Part shown: positions 16,120 to 24,611 of the stretch, piece by piece
Layout: each line of letters begins with the position of its first letter
Numbering within the stretch: position 1 is the first letter of the stretch
From: Pseudomonadota bacterium
Lineage (GTDB): Bacteria > Desulfobacterota > Desulfovibrionia > Desulfovibrionales > Desulfovibrionaceae
Assembly: GCA_023399375.1 (NCBI GenBank)
Contig: JAEWPX010000155.1
Location: 1 to 46,265 of the forward strand
DNA length: 46,265 nucleotides
Direction of reading: 5' to 3'
Translations under genes and position numbers: made by a program
The notes under the pieces: model-generated
Databases searched by the model: none
Told to the model about the DNA's origin: nothing
Seen by the model: only the letters and a program-made list of their open reading frames with translations

Positions 16120-16476
16120 ATGGCAACCTATCCCGCAACAGGAACAGGCCTCACCCGAGTCAGTGACTACAGTTTCACGCTCCCCGGGGACGTCACGGCC
16201 ATATTCACGCGCCGCCGTGGTGTTTTAGCCAAAACAACGGACGGGACTCCGACAACTGGCATAACCGTCCTGACGTCCTCGTATAGCGATGCGACAGCGC
16301 TGACGACGATCACAACCACCGGAAGTGCGCTACCATCGCCGCTTGTATCCGTCGCGCCTGGGCAGGCTGTCAGCAACGCGCCGCTGGTTGCGTCGGATGA
16401 TGCGGACGATGAAAAGAACTTGCTTCTCGGTGACGGGAGTTTTGTGAATCCGATCTTGCTTAACCAGATACTGTAA
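16120..16476 (+). CDS. phage tail-region protein, unknown
   Basis: A 118-aa Thr/Ser-rich protein (MATYPATGTGLTRVSDYSFT...) without signal peptide, membrane segment or cysteine. It looks like a small beta-rich virion component. CTAGGAG precedes the ATG, and the spacing fits the tail operon. I do not recognise a family. Its place among fibre genes suggests a small fibre-associated structural protein. Confidence 0.5.
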   Translation: MATYPATGTGLTRVSDYSFTLPGDVTAIFTRRRGVLAKTTDGTPTTGITVLTSSYSDATALTTITTTGSALPSPLVSVAPGQAVSNAPLVASDDADDEKNLLLGDGSFVNPILLNQIL

Positions 16477-16492
16477 CACGGAGTTAAGATAT

Positions 16493-16828
16493 ATGGCTTC
16501 CATGTCCAGAATCCCTCTTTCCGCGTCATCCTCTATTTATTCGTGGCTTTCGGTAGGGACGTCTTCCGCGACTGTCCACACCGCTGTTTCTGATTCCAGC
16601 TACGACGATGACGTGTGGCTGGACGCGTTCAACACGACGGCAGCACCAATTCGATTGACATTGACCTACGGCGGGGTTTCGTTCGCTGTCGATATCCCCC
16701 CGGCAGGGTCGGTGGGCACGCGGGTCTTTGACGGCCTTCCGACCGCGAACAGCGGCGTTCTCGCGGCTTCGGCCGCTTCGGCGGGGTTGGCTCTCCGTGG
16801 TTGGGTAAATCGCCACAAAGCGAGGTAG
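16493..16828 (+). CDS. phage tail-region protein, unknown
   Basis: A 111-aa protein (MASMSRIPLSASSSIYSWLS...) rich in Ser, Ala and Thr, with a strand-like core (PIRLTLTYGGVSFAVDIPPAG) and a small-residue C-terminus. This resembles an immunoglobulin-like or small beta-sandwich unit, but no family is recognised. Ribosome site CGGAG is upstream of the ATG. The gene lies between two other short late genes with 5-17-base gaps, so it belongs to the tail operon. Confidence 0.5.
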   Translation: MASMSRIPLSASSSIYSWLSVGTSSATVHTAVSDSSYDDDVWLDAFNTTAAPIRLTLTYGGVSFAVDIPPAGSVGTRVFDGLPTANSGVLAASAASAGLALRGWVNRHKAR

Positions 16829-16833
16829 CCACC

Positions 16834-17553
16834 ATGGCGCGTCGTAACGTCATCTCCTCAACAGCAGCGCAGCCCATCGTAACTTGGGAAGCTGTCGCAT
16901 ACGCTTCCCCCAATTCGTTCACGGTAGCCTCACGCAATGCAACGTCGGACTACGCCATCGGTACAGTCGTCAAGGATTTCTCTGGACGCTTTGCGTCTGT
17001 TATATATTCGTCATACGATGGCACGAACACGACCATCATTTTGTCCGATGACATATGTTTTTCCGGTATGACGATGATCGGACGCGTTACGAAAATCCTT
17101 GGCCCCAATGCATGCGTAGGGGGAACTGCGATATCCGGGGGATATCATGGCGCAGGGAGCGAGCCGGCCCTTGCTTTTGATGGGAGACTGGACAGCTATT
17201 TTATCTCTACGCAGGTGGACACTGATGTAAGTGGGTATGCATACATTGGGTACACATTCCCTACCGCCAAAAAAATACGCTGGTTTTCCATTGTCCAGGC
17301 GCACTACGCCGCCGGTATTGTGGCCGGAATCGGACGCGTGTATCTCCAATACTACAACGGATCGGCGTGGGCTTCTGCTCCGACGTACGACTACCCATTG
17401 CTATGGCTTCCAGGCGTCCCCGAGATGCGAATACAGGCCGCCCATAACATATCCTCGACGCAATGGCGGCTACTTGCTGCCGCAAACGTGGTCACATCGT
17501 CGTCATACGCCGGACTAGGGTGGGGCGTCGTCGAGTTGCAAATGGGGGAGTGA
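16834..17553 (+). CDS. tail adhesin with discoidin-like (F5/8 type C-like) domain
   Basis: A 239-aa protein, last gene of the tail operon. Residues about 1-85 are a beta-rich lead (WEAVAYASPNSFTVASRNAT...). From about residue 95 the pattern fits a discoidin-like carbohydrate-binding sandwich: GSEPALAFDGRLDSYFIS, YIGYTFPTAKKIRWFSIVQ, VYLQYYNGSAWASAP, and a closing GWGVVELQM. Start chosen at the ATG 16834, with GAGG upstream. As the distal gene it is a good candidate for the variable receptor-binding protein. It ends 53 bases before the terminator hairpin. Confidence 0.55.
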   Translation: MARRNVISSTAAQPIVTWEAVAYASPNSFTVASRNATSDYAIGTVVKDFSGRFASVIYSSYDGTNTTIILSDDICFSGMTMIGRVTKILGPNACVGGTAISGGYHGAGSEPALAFDGRLDSYFISTQVDTDVSGYAYIGYTFPTAKKIRWFSIVQAHYAAGIVAGIGRVYLQYYNGSAWASAPTYDYPLLWLPGVPEMRIQAAHNISSTQWRLLAAANVVTSSSYAGLGWGVVELQMGE

Positions 17554-17606
17554 CGACGTATCCCCATATCTTTTTATGTATGCAAAGTGTTGTATGCAGA
17601 AAGAAA

Positions 17607-17637
17607 AAGGGTTTACGGAGGTGATCCGTAAACCCTT
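17607..17637 (-). terminator. rho-independent terminator of tRNA-Ala
   Basis: A perfect 13-bp stem (17607-17619 pairing with 17625-17637) with a 5-base loop. On the minus strand it is followed by a T-rich tract (TTTTTC) after the stem, and it lies nine bases beyond the tRNA 3' end. It can also stop plus-strand tail transcripts as a hairpin, but there is no U-tract on that side. Confidence 0.75.
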
Positions 17638-17645
17638 GATTTTCG

Positions 17646-17721
17646 TGGTGGAGGCGATGGGACTTGAACCCACTACCTATGCGTTGCGAACGCATCGCTC
17701 TCCCAGATGAGCTACGCCCCC
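17646..17721 (-). tRNA. tRNA-Ala (anticodon CGC)
   Basis: 76 bases on the minus strand fold as a full cloverleaf: acceptor GGGGGCG with CGCCTCC, D arm GCTC/GAGC, anticodon stem ATGCG/CGCAT with loop TTCGCAA (anticodon CGC, codon GCG), T arm GTGGG-TTCAAGT-CCCAT and an encoded CCA end. The acceptor contains the G3:U70 wobble pair that defines alanine tRNAs. Its 3' end faces the phage region. Confidence 0.95.
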
Positions 17722-17734
17722 GTTAGGAAGAAGG

Positions 17735-17763
17735 GGTATAGGCGGATTCCGGGGGCGGGTCAA
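17735..17763 (-). promoter_or_regulatory. sigma70-type promoter of tRNA-Ala
   Basis: On the minus strand TTGACC (17758-17763) and TATACC (17735-17740) are separated by exactly 17 bases, with the tRNA 5' end 13 bases downstream of the -10 box. Confidence 0.75.
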
Positions 17764-17780
17764 GGAATCCCTGGCCCGTT

Positions 17781-17800
17781 CGCGCAAAAACCTTTGCGCG
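17781..17800. repeat. perfect hairpin upstream of the ferredoxin/AOR operon
   Basis: cgcgcaaa and tttgcgcg form an 8-bp perfect stem with a 4-base loop. No T-tract follows on either strand, so it is not a standard terminator. It sits between the divergent tRNA promoter and the ferredoxin gene. Confidence 0.5.
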
Positions 17801-17803
17801 GCA

Positions 17804-17816
17804 GTGACCCGGTCAC
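17804..17816. promoter_or_regulatory. short palindrome, possible operator
   Basis: gtgacc-c-ggtcac is a perfect 6-bp inverted repeat with one central base, just before a TTGACC (17819-17824) that could be a -35 box of the ferredoxin/AOR operon. No convincing -10 box is seen, so a regulatory role is a guess. Confidence 0.3.
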
Positions 17817-17911
17817 GGTTGACCCCGTGCTCCGTGTCTGCCACAGTGAGGATTGGAATTCCCCGGAACAATTATGCCTTTTTTGGCCGTAAGGCCGAAG
17901 GAGCCTTGTTC

Positions 17912-18361
17912 ATGAAAGTCCATCGCGCCGTGCGGATGGAGCGCTGCATCGGCTGCCACTCCTGCTCCCTGGCCTGCGCCAGGCTGGTGTATAAGAATTT
18001 TTCCTGGAACACCGCCGGCATCCGCATCCGTTCCACGGGCGGCGTCTCCAGCGGTTTCCAGGCGGTGCTTTGCCTCGCCTGCGACCCCGCCCCCTGCGCC
18101 GCCGCCTGCCCGACGGGGGCCATGACTCCGCGCAAATCCGGCGGCGGGGTGCTGCTCAAAAAATCCCTGTGCGTGCAGTGCGGCAAATGCGCCGCTGCCT
18201 GCCCGGTGGAGGCGATTAACCTCGACGCCGCCGGAAACCCCAGCGTGTGCATCCACTGCGGCCAGTGCATCCCCTTTTGCCCCCACGATTGTCTGGAGCT
18301 GGTGGAAGCCGCCGTTCCGGCCGCGCCCTGCCTGGAGAGCTGCAATGTCGCCGACAAATAA
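17912..18361 (+). CDS. four-cluster [4Fe-4S] ferredoxin-like subunit, AOR partner
   Basis: A 149-aa protein with four cysteine groups: CIGCHSCSLAC (from residue 12), CLACDPAPCAAACP, CVQCGKCAAACP and CIHCGQCIPFCP, enough for up to four [4Fe-4S] clusters, as in the electron-transfer subunits of the DMSO-reductase/AOR-associated type. It lacks signal peptide and membrane segments, so it is cytoplasmic. AAGGAG lies upstream of the ATG at 17912. It overlaps the AOR gene by 17 bases, so the two are co-translated and it is the likely electron acceptor of that enzyme. Confidence 0.85.
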   Translation: MKVHRAVRMERCIGCHSCSLACARLVYKNFSWNTAGIRIRSTGGVSSGFQAVLCLACDPAPCAAACPTGAMTPRKSGGGVLLKKSLCVQCGKCAAACPVEAINLDAAGNPSVCIHCGQCIPFCPHDCLELVEAAVPAAPCLESCNVADK

Positions 18362-20114
18362 CGATCGCGACCTGTTCCGCGTCCTCGTCTACGACCTTTC
18401 CGCCAGGCGCGGCGACATCGTCCTTATGCCCGGGCGCGGGCAATACATCGGCGGCTCGGGCCTGGCCGCGCTGCTTTTCGAAAAATACGGCCTGCCCGGG
18501 GCCCCGCCGTTCGATCCCGGCCAGCCGCTTATTTTCGCCATCGGTCCGGCCACGGGCTATTTTCCGCTCATGAGCAAGACCGTGTGCGGCTTCAAGTCGC
18601 CCTACAACGGCAACTACGCCGAATCCCACGCCGGCGGCCGCTCGGCCCTGGCCCTACGCTTCGCCGGTTTCGACGCGCTGGTCGTGACGGGCAAGGCTGC
18701 GCGACTGTCCGCGCTCGTCGTCGGGGCGCGGCGCATCGAACTTCTCGACGTCCACTACCTGCGCGGCGCGGACGTCTTCACCACGGGCAAGCTGCTGCGC
18801 AAGATCGCCGCCGGCGCCTCGGGCCACCGCAGCATCATGCGCATCGGCCCGGCAGGGGAAAACGGCAGCGCCTACGCCTGCATCAACGTGGACACCTACC
18901 GCCACTTCGGACGCCTGGGCGCAGGCGCGGTCATGGGCGCGAAAAACTGCAAGGCACTCGTCGTCATGGGCGACGGCGACTTGGCGCTCCCCGAGGACAA
19001 GGCCTATCCGAAGTTATTTACGGACATCCACGACAAGGTTACCGCGTCGGGGATGATGGAGAAATACCACAACCTCGGCACGCCGGCCAACGTGCTGCCC
19101 CTAAACGCCCTCAAATCCCTGCCCTGGCGCAATCTGGCCGCGACCACCGACCCGGAGGCGGACAAGATCTCCGGCGAGGCGTTCGCGGAAAAGCTGCTCA
19201 TGCACAACGCCGCCTGCGCCGGCTGCCCCGTGGGCTGCATCCACGTCGGCATGGTGCGCGAGATGTTCTCCGCTTCCCATCGCTTCGCCATCCATCAGGT
19301 GGCCTACGACCACGAGCCCAACTTCGCCGCCGGCCCCATGCTCGGCGTCACCGATCCGAGCGAGGTGCTGGCGATAAACGACGTGGCCGACCGCCAGGGC
19401 CTGGACATCATCTCCGCCGGCGTGGCCCTGGCCTGGGCCGTGGAAGCCACGCAAAAAGGGCTCGTTTCCGAAAAAGAGACCCAGGTGAAGCTTTCCTTCG
19501 GCGACGCGGCCGCCTTCAAGCGTGCGATGTGGCTGCTCGGCCACAAGGTCAACGACTTCTACGCCGCCCTGGGCCAGGGGGCGCTTGTCGCGGCCAGACA
19601 GTACGGCGGCGAGGATTTCGCCTGCGTGCTCGGCCAGGAGATGGCCGGCTACGCCACGGGCGAAACCTATTTCGCCTCCCAGACCGTGTCCTTCCGCCAT
19701 TCCCACCTGGACACCGGAGCCTATTCCTACGATCAGAAGCACAAGGAAAAGGACGTGGACGCGGTGGTCAAATTCCTCGTGGACGACGAGCGCGAGCGCG
19801 TGCTTTTGACCTGCCTCGTGGCCTGCCTGTTCGCCCGCGAGGTCTACAAGCCCGAGGTCGTCGCTGCGGCCCTGTCCTGCCTCGGGCATGGGGAGCTCGC
19901 GGCCGGCATCGATACGGCAGCGGAAAACGCCCGTCGGGCGCGCTGGCGGCTGAAACTCGCCACGGGATACGATCCGCTTGCCACGCGCATTCCCAAACGC
20001 TTCGCCGAAATCGAGACCTGGAAGGGGCCAGTGGACGCGGCTTACATGGAGGCGCTGCGCGCGGGATACGCCGCGGCCGTGCTGTCGCTTGGCGCGCCGC
20101 TGCCTTCCGCGTGA
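18345..20114 (+). CDS. aldehyde:ferredoxin oxidoreductase family (tungsten) enzyme
   Basis: A 589-aa protein of the AOR family, which oxidises aldehydes to acids (or reduces acids) with a tungsten bis-pyranopterin and one [4Fe-4S] cluster. The cluster ligands are visible: CAGCPVGC at residues 291-298 and a later cysteine at about 490 (TCLVAC), close to the spacing of the Pyrococcus enzyme. The N-terminal domain has the usual GGSGLAALLFEKY and GPATGYFP segments that hold the cofactor, followed by SPYNGNYAESHAGGR. GGAGAG is upstream of the ATG. The substrate cannot be read from sequence; the divergence from classic AOR (no strict ATxGP start) leaves room for another aldehyde or acid. Electrons probably go to the overlapping ferredoxin gene product. 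Confidence 0.85.
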   Translation: MSPTNNDRDLFRVLVYDLSARRGDIVLMPGRGQYIGGSGLAALLFEKYGLPGAPPFDPGQPLIFAIGPATGYFPLMSKTVCGFKSPYNGNYAESHAGGRSALALRFAGFDALVVTGKAARLSALVVGARRIELLDVHYLRGADVFTTGKLLRKIAAGASGHRSIMRIGPAGENGSAYACINVDTYRHFGRLGAGAVMGAKNCKALVVMGDGDLALPEDKAYPKLFTDIHDKVTASGMMEKYHNLGTPANVLPLNALKSLPWRNLAATTDPEADKISGEAFAEKLLMHNAACAGCPVGCIHVGMVREMFSASHRFAIHQVAYDHEPNFAAGPMLGVTDPSEVLAINDVADRQGLDIISAGVALAWAVEATQKGLVSEKETQVKLSFGDAAAFKRAMWLLGHKVNDFYAALGQGALVAARQYGGEDFACVLGQEMAGYATGETYFASQTVSFRHSHLDTGAYSYDQKHKEKDVDAVVKFLVDDERERVLLTCLVACLFAREVYKPEVVAAALSCLGHGELAAGIDTAAENARRARWRLKLATGYDPLATRIPKRFAEIETWKGPVDAAYMEALRAGYAAAVLSLGAPLPSA

Positions 20115-20236
20115 CGGTACGGTTCCAATGGGTGGCAATGCGGCGGCGGGCCGTGCATTTCGCCGTGCGCCGTGGTAATGGGCGGGCATGATCCTTTCGT
20201 TTCCCTGCGCGCCCATTTCCGCCACAGGAGACGCCT

Positions 20237-22743
20237 ATGGCCGATCAAGCGCATGACGCGGCGAAAAAGCCCCTCGATGCAGTCCTCAAGGACGCCGGGG
20301 CCACCCCGGCAGGGCTGACCGCCGCCGAAGCGGCCAAACGCCTTGCCGCAAACGGCCCAAACGCCCTGCCCGAGAAAAAGATCAACCCGCTGCTCAAGCT
20401 CTTCGCCTACTTCTGGGGACCCATCCCCTGGATGATCGAGGCGGCGGCGATCCTCTCGGCCGTGGTCGGGCACTGGGCCGACCTCACCATCATCCTGGTG
20501 CTGCTCGTCTTCAACGCGGCCGTCGGCTTTTTCGAGGAGCACAAGGCGGAAAACGCCCTGGCGGCGCTGAAAAACCAGCTGGCGCTTAAGGCAAGGGCGC
20601 TTCGCGACGGGGCCTGGGCGAGGTGGACGCCGCGACCCTGGTCGTCGGCGACGTCGTCCGCCTGCGCCTGGGCGACGTCATCCCGGCCGACGCGGTCTGC
20701 ATCGAGGGCGACTACCTGAGCGTCGATCAGGCGGCGCTCACCGGCGAATCCCTGCCCGTGGCGAAAAAAGTCGGCGACACGGTCTATTCCGGTGCCGTGG
20801 CCAAGCAGGGCGAGATGGTGGCCGTGGTCACGGCGACCGGCTCCGGCACATTCTTCGGCAAGACCGCGCGCCTCGTTTCCACGGCGGGCGCGACGTCCCA
20901 TTTCCAGAAAGCCGTGATGACCATCGGCAACTATCTCATTTATTTGACCCTCGCCATGGTCGCCGTGCTCATCCTCGTCGGCCTCGACCGGGGCGAGAAG
21001 ATCCTGGAACTGGCCCAGTTCGCGCTCATCCTCACCGTGGCCGCCATCCCCGTGGCCATGCCCGCGGTGCTGTCCGTGACTATGGCCGTGGGGGCTTTGG
21101 CGCTGTCCAAACTCAAGGCCATCGTCTCGCGCCTGGAGGCCATCGAGGAAATGGCCGGCATGGACATCCTCTGTTCCGACAAGACCGGCACGCTCACGCA
21201 AAACAGGCTCACCCTCGGCGTGCCCATCGTCTTCGGGGCAAAGGACGCTGCGGAACTGCTGCTCCTCGGCGGCCTGGCCTCCAAGGCCGAGGACCGCGAC
21301 GCCATCGATCTGGCGATCCTGGAGAGCCTGCCGGACAAGAAGGCGCTCACGGGCTACAAGCAGACGGCGTTTACACCCTTCGACCCCGTGGGCAAGCGCA
21401 CCGAGGCAGCCGTGACCGACGCTGCGGGCGCGGCGTTTCGCGTCACCAAGGGCGCGCCGCAGGTGGTCATGGGGCTGTGTTCCCTGGCCCCGGACGTCGC
21501 GCAGCGGGCCGCCGCCGCCGTGGAGGCTCTCGCGGCAAAGGGCTCGCGCACGCTCGGCGTCGCGCGCAAGGACGGGGAGGGGGCCTGGGTCTTTTGCGGC
21601 ATCCTGCCGCTGTCCGACCCGCCGCGCGAGGATTCCGCCGCGACCATCGCCAAGGCCGGCGAGCACGGCATCGCCGTCAAGATGGTCACCGGCGACAACA
21701 CGGCCATCGCCCGGGAAATCTCCCGGGAACTCGGCCTTGGCGACCGCATCGTCCCGGCCGGGGGCTTTTTCGCCGAGGGCGCGGACGTCTCGCGCCTGGG
21801 CGTGGATGTGGAGGAGCGCATCGAAGCCGCCGACGGCTTCGCCCAGGTTTTTCCCGAGCACAAGTACGGCATCGTCAAGGCGCTCCAGAACCGGGGGCAC
21901 TTGGTCGGCATGACCGGCGACGGCGTCAACGACGCCCCGGCGCTCAAGCAGGCGGATGTCGGCATCGCCGTGTCCGGGGCCACGGACGCGGCCCGCGCCG
22001 CAGCCGACCTCGTGCTCACCGCGCCGGGCCTGTCCGTCATCGTCGAGGCCGTGGAATACGCCCGGCGCATCTTCGAGCGCATGAATTCCTACGCCATCTA
22101 CCGCATCACCGAGACCATCCGCATCATGCTGTTTGTGGTGCTGGCCATCCTCGTCTACAACTTCTATCCGATCACCGCGGTCATGATCATCCTGCTCGCG
22201 CTTCTTAACGACGTGCCCATCATGACCATCGCCTACGACAACACCTACCTCGACCCCAACCCCGTGCGCTGGGACATGCGCCGCGTGCTTACGCTGTCCA
22301 CCGTGCTCGGCGTCATCGGCGTCATCGAGACCTTCGGCCTGCTCATCCTGGCCAAGACTTATCTGAAGCTCGATCTGGCGCAGATCCAGTCCTTCATCTT
22401 CCTCAAACTGGCCGTCGCCGGGCACCTGACGCTCTTCGTCGCCCGTTCGCGCAAGCCCTTCTGGGCGCCGCCCCATCCCGCGCCGGCCATGGTCTGGTCG
22501 GCCCTGGCCACCAAGGTCCTGGCCACGGCCTGCGTGGGCCTGGGCTGGTTCGTGGCCGCTGTACCCTGGGAATACGTCGGGCTCATCTGGGGCTACTGCA
22601 TCATCTGGCTTTTTATTGAAGACTGGGCCAAGCTCGTGGTATACGGACACTTGGCCATGGAACCACCGGCGCAGCACCGGCCTATCCTCGGCCGCATCAA
22701 CCGTCTGCTGCATCCCGCCGCAGTGCGCGCGGCAAAGTCCTAA
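20237..22743 (+). pseudogene. P3A-type proton-pumping P-type ATPase, one-base frameshift
   Basis: Two consecutive frames together encode a complete plasma-membrane H+-ATPase-like protein of about 835 aa. Frame one (20237 to about 20620) holds the cation-transporter N-terminal domain and the first two membrane helices (FFEEHKAENALAALKNQLAL). Frame two (from about 20621) holds LTGESLPV, the phosphorylated DKTGTLTQ, TGDNTAIARE, MTGDGVNDAPALKQ and the C-terminal helices. The frames join at gcctgggcgaggtggac, where one extra c (tgg gcc gag gtg gac) would restore a normal AEVDAATLVVGD. So one base has been lost, either a real mutation or a sequencing/assembly error in a GC run. If intact it would pump protons out of the cytoplasm. 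RBS CAGGAG precedes ATG 20237. Confidence 0.8.
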
Positions 22744-22772
22744 AACCTGTCCGTTCCCTCAAGGAGCACCCC

Positions 22773-24416
22773 ATGCCGCTTTTCACGGAACTGCCCGCTT
22801 ACGCCGCCCTGGCCGAGCATTACGCCATCGCCAGGGACCTGCGCATGCGCGACCTGTTCGCCGCCGACGCCGGCCGGTTCGACAAGTTTTCCCTGCGCCT
22901 GGGCGACATCCTCTTCGATTATTCGAAAAACCGGGTGACGGAAGAGACCATGGCCCTACTGTTCGACCTCGCCCGGCAGGCGGGCGTCGAGGCCCGGCGC
23001 GACGCCATGTTCTCCGGCGAAAAGATCAACCGCACCGAGGAGAGGGCCGTGCTCCACGTGGCGCTACGCAACCGCGCCAACCTGCCCATCCGGGTCGATG
23101 GCGCGGACGTCATGCCCGATGTCAACCGGGTGCTCGCGCAGATGCGCGATTTCTGCGCGCGCATCCACTCCGGGGCCTGGAAGGGGTACACCGGCAAAAA
23201 AATCACCGACGTGGTCAATATCGGCATCGGCGGCTCGGACCTCGGGCCGCAGATGGCCTCGCTCGCCCTGGCCCATTACGCCGTGCCTGGCATGACCGCG
23301 CACTTCGTCTCCAACGTGGACGGCACACACTTGGCCGAGACCTTCAAGCGCGTCGATCCCGAGACGACGCTCTGGATCATCGCGTCTAAGACCTTCACCA
23401 CGCTCGAAACCATGGCCAACGCGCACACGGCCCGGGACTGGTTTCTCGCCCACGCCAAGGACGAGGCCGCCGTGGCCAAGCATTTCGTGGCCCTTTCCAC
23501 CAACGCCGCGGCTGTGGCTGCCTTCGGCATCGACACGGAAAACATGTTCGCCTTCTGGGACTGGGTCGGCGGGCGCTATTCGCTGTGGTCGGCCATCGGG
23601 CTTTCCATCGCCCTGGCCGTGGGCTTCGACAAGTACGAGGCCATGCTCGAAGGGGCGTTTGTCGCCGACGAGCACTTCCGCACCGCGCCGCTTGAACAAA
23701 ATATCCCCATCGTCATGGGACTGCTCGGCATCTGGTACAACAACTTCTTCGGCGCGCAGACCCAGGCCATCCTGCCCTACGACCAGTACCTCACGCGCTT
23801 TGCCGCCTATTTCCAGCAGGGCGACATGGAGAGCAACGGCAAGTCCGTTTCGAACGACGGCCGGTTCGTGGACTACACCACCGGCCCCATCATCTGGGGC
23901 GAGCCCGGCACCAACGGCCAGCACGCCTTCTACCAGCTGATCCATCAGGGCCGAAAGCTCATTCCCTGCGATTTCCTGGCCGCGGCCAAGAGCCACAATC
24001 CCCTGGGCCGGCACCAGGATATGCTGCTGTCGAACTTCTTCGCCCAGACCGAGGCCCTCATGCGGGGCAAGACCGTGGAGCAGGCGCGCGAGGAGCTCGC
24101 CGGCAAGGGCTACGCGCCCGAGCGCCTGGAACTGCTGGCCCGGGCCAAGTCCTTCGAGGGCAACCGGCCGACCAACTCGTTCCTCTACGACACCCTGGAC
24201 CCGAAGACGCTCGGCACGCTCATCGCGCTTTATGAGCACAAGATCTTCACCCAGGGCACGATCTGGGACATCAACTCCTACGACCAGATGGGCGTGGAGC
24301 TCGGCAAGGTGCTGGCGGGCGCGATCTTAAAGGAACTGGAAGACACAAAGCCCGTGGCTTCGCACGACTGCTCGACCAACGGGCTGATCAACTACTACAA
24401 GACGTTGCGCGGGTAA
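22773..24416 (+). CDS. pgi: glucose-6-phosphate isomerase
   Basis: A 547-aa protein of full family length that interconverts glucose-6-phosphate and fructose-6-phosphate. Visible are the phosphate-binding VNIGIGGSDLGPQM, SNVDGTHLAE, the first signature DWVGGRYSLWSAIGLS, the catalytic-loop region EPGTNGQHAFYQLIHQG and the second signature GTIWDINSYDQMGVELGK. CAAGGAG lies before the ATG at 22773. It follows the ATPase by 29 bases and may be co-transcribed with it. Confidence 0.95.
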   Translation: MPLFTELPAYAALAEHYAIARDLRMRDLFAADAGRFDKFSLRLGDILFDYSKNRVTEETMALLFDLARQAGVEARRDAMFSGEKINRTEERAVLHVALRNRANLPIRVDGADVMPDVNRVLAQMRDFCARIHSGAWKGYTGKKITDVVNIGIGGSDLGPQMASLALAHYAVPGMTAHFVSNVDGTHLAETFKRVDPETTLWIIASKTFTTLETMANAHTARDWFLAHAKDEAAVAKHFVALSTNAAAVAAFGIDTENMFAFWDWVGGRYSLWSAIGLSIALAVGFDKYEAMLEGAFVADEHFRTAPLEQNIPIVMGLLGIWYNNFFGAQTQAILPYDQYLTRFAAYFQQGDMESNGKSVSNDGRFVDYTTGPIIWGEPGTNGQHAFYQLIHQGRKLIPCDFLAAAKSHNPLGRHQDMLLSNFFAQTEALMRGKTVEQAREELAGKGYAPERLELLARAKSFEGNRPTNSFLYDTLDPKTLGTLIALYEHKIFTQGTIWDINSYDQMGVELGKVLAGAILKELEDTKPVASHDCSTNGLINYYKTLRG

Positions 24417-24611
24417 TTTGGTCGCTTCTCCCGGCAGAGGGTGAGGGGGCGTACATTCGGATTGCGCAGGAACTGTCGCTGGTGTGCCGCTGCCTGGAAG
24501 CGTTTTCCCGCATGTTGTCAGCGGAAAATGGACATCCCGGGCAGCGGCGGTTCTCCTGTTGTGGAGCACGCGGGAACGATGCGGCCAGCGGCGTTTTGAA
24601 CAGAGGCCACC

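Noticed and set aside
17554..17606. att-type core between the last tail gene and the tRNA terminator
   Set aside because: No repeat partner can be seen inside the window; the left end of the phage region is outside it.
17617..17627. ggaggtgatcc inside the tRNA terminator hairpin, the exact complement of the 16S rRNA 3' tail
   Set aside because: It looks like an ideal ribosome site on the plus strand, but no start codon with an open frame follows and it lies within a strong stem. Probably chance within the terminator loop.
18584..20191. Long open frame on the plus strand inside the AOR gene in another frame
   Set aside because: Arg- and Gly-rich nonsense composition, no motif; the AOR frame has all cluster ligands.
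20407..22713. A 768-codon open frame antisense to the proton ATPase
   Set aside because: High GC third positions of the real gene create long antisense frames; the translation is Arg/Gly/His/Asp-rich with no domain.
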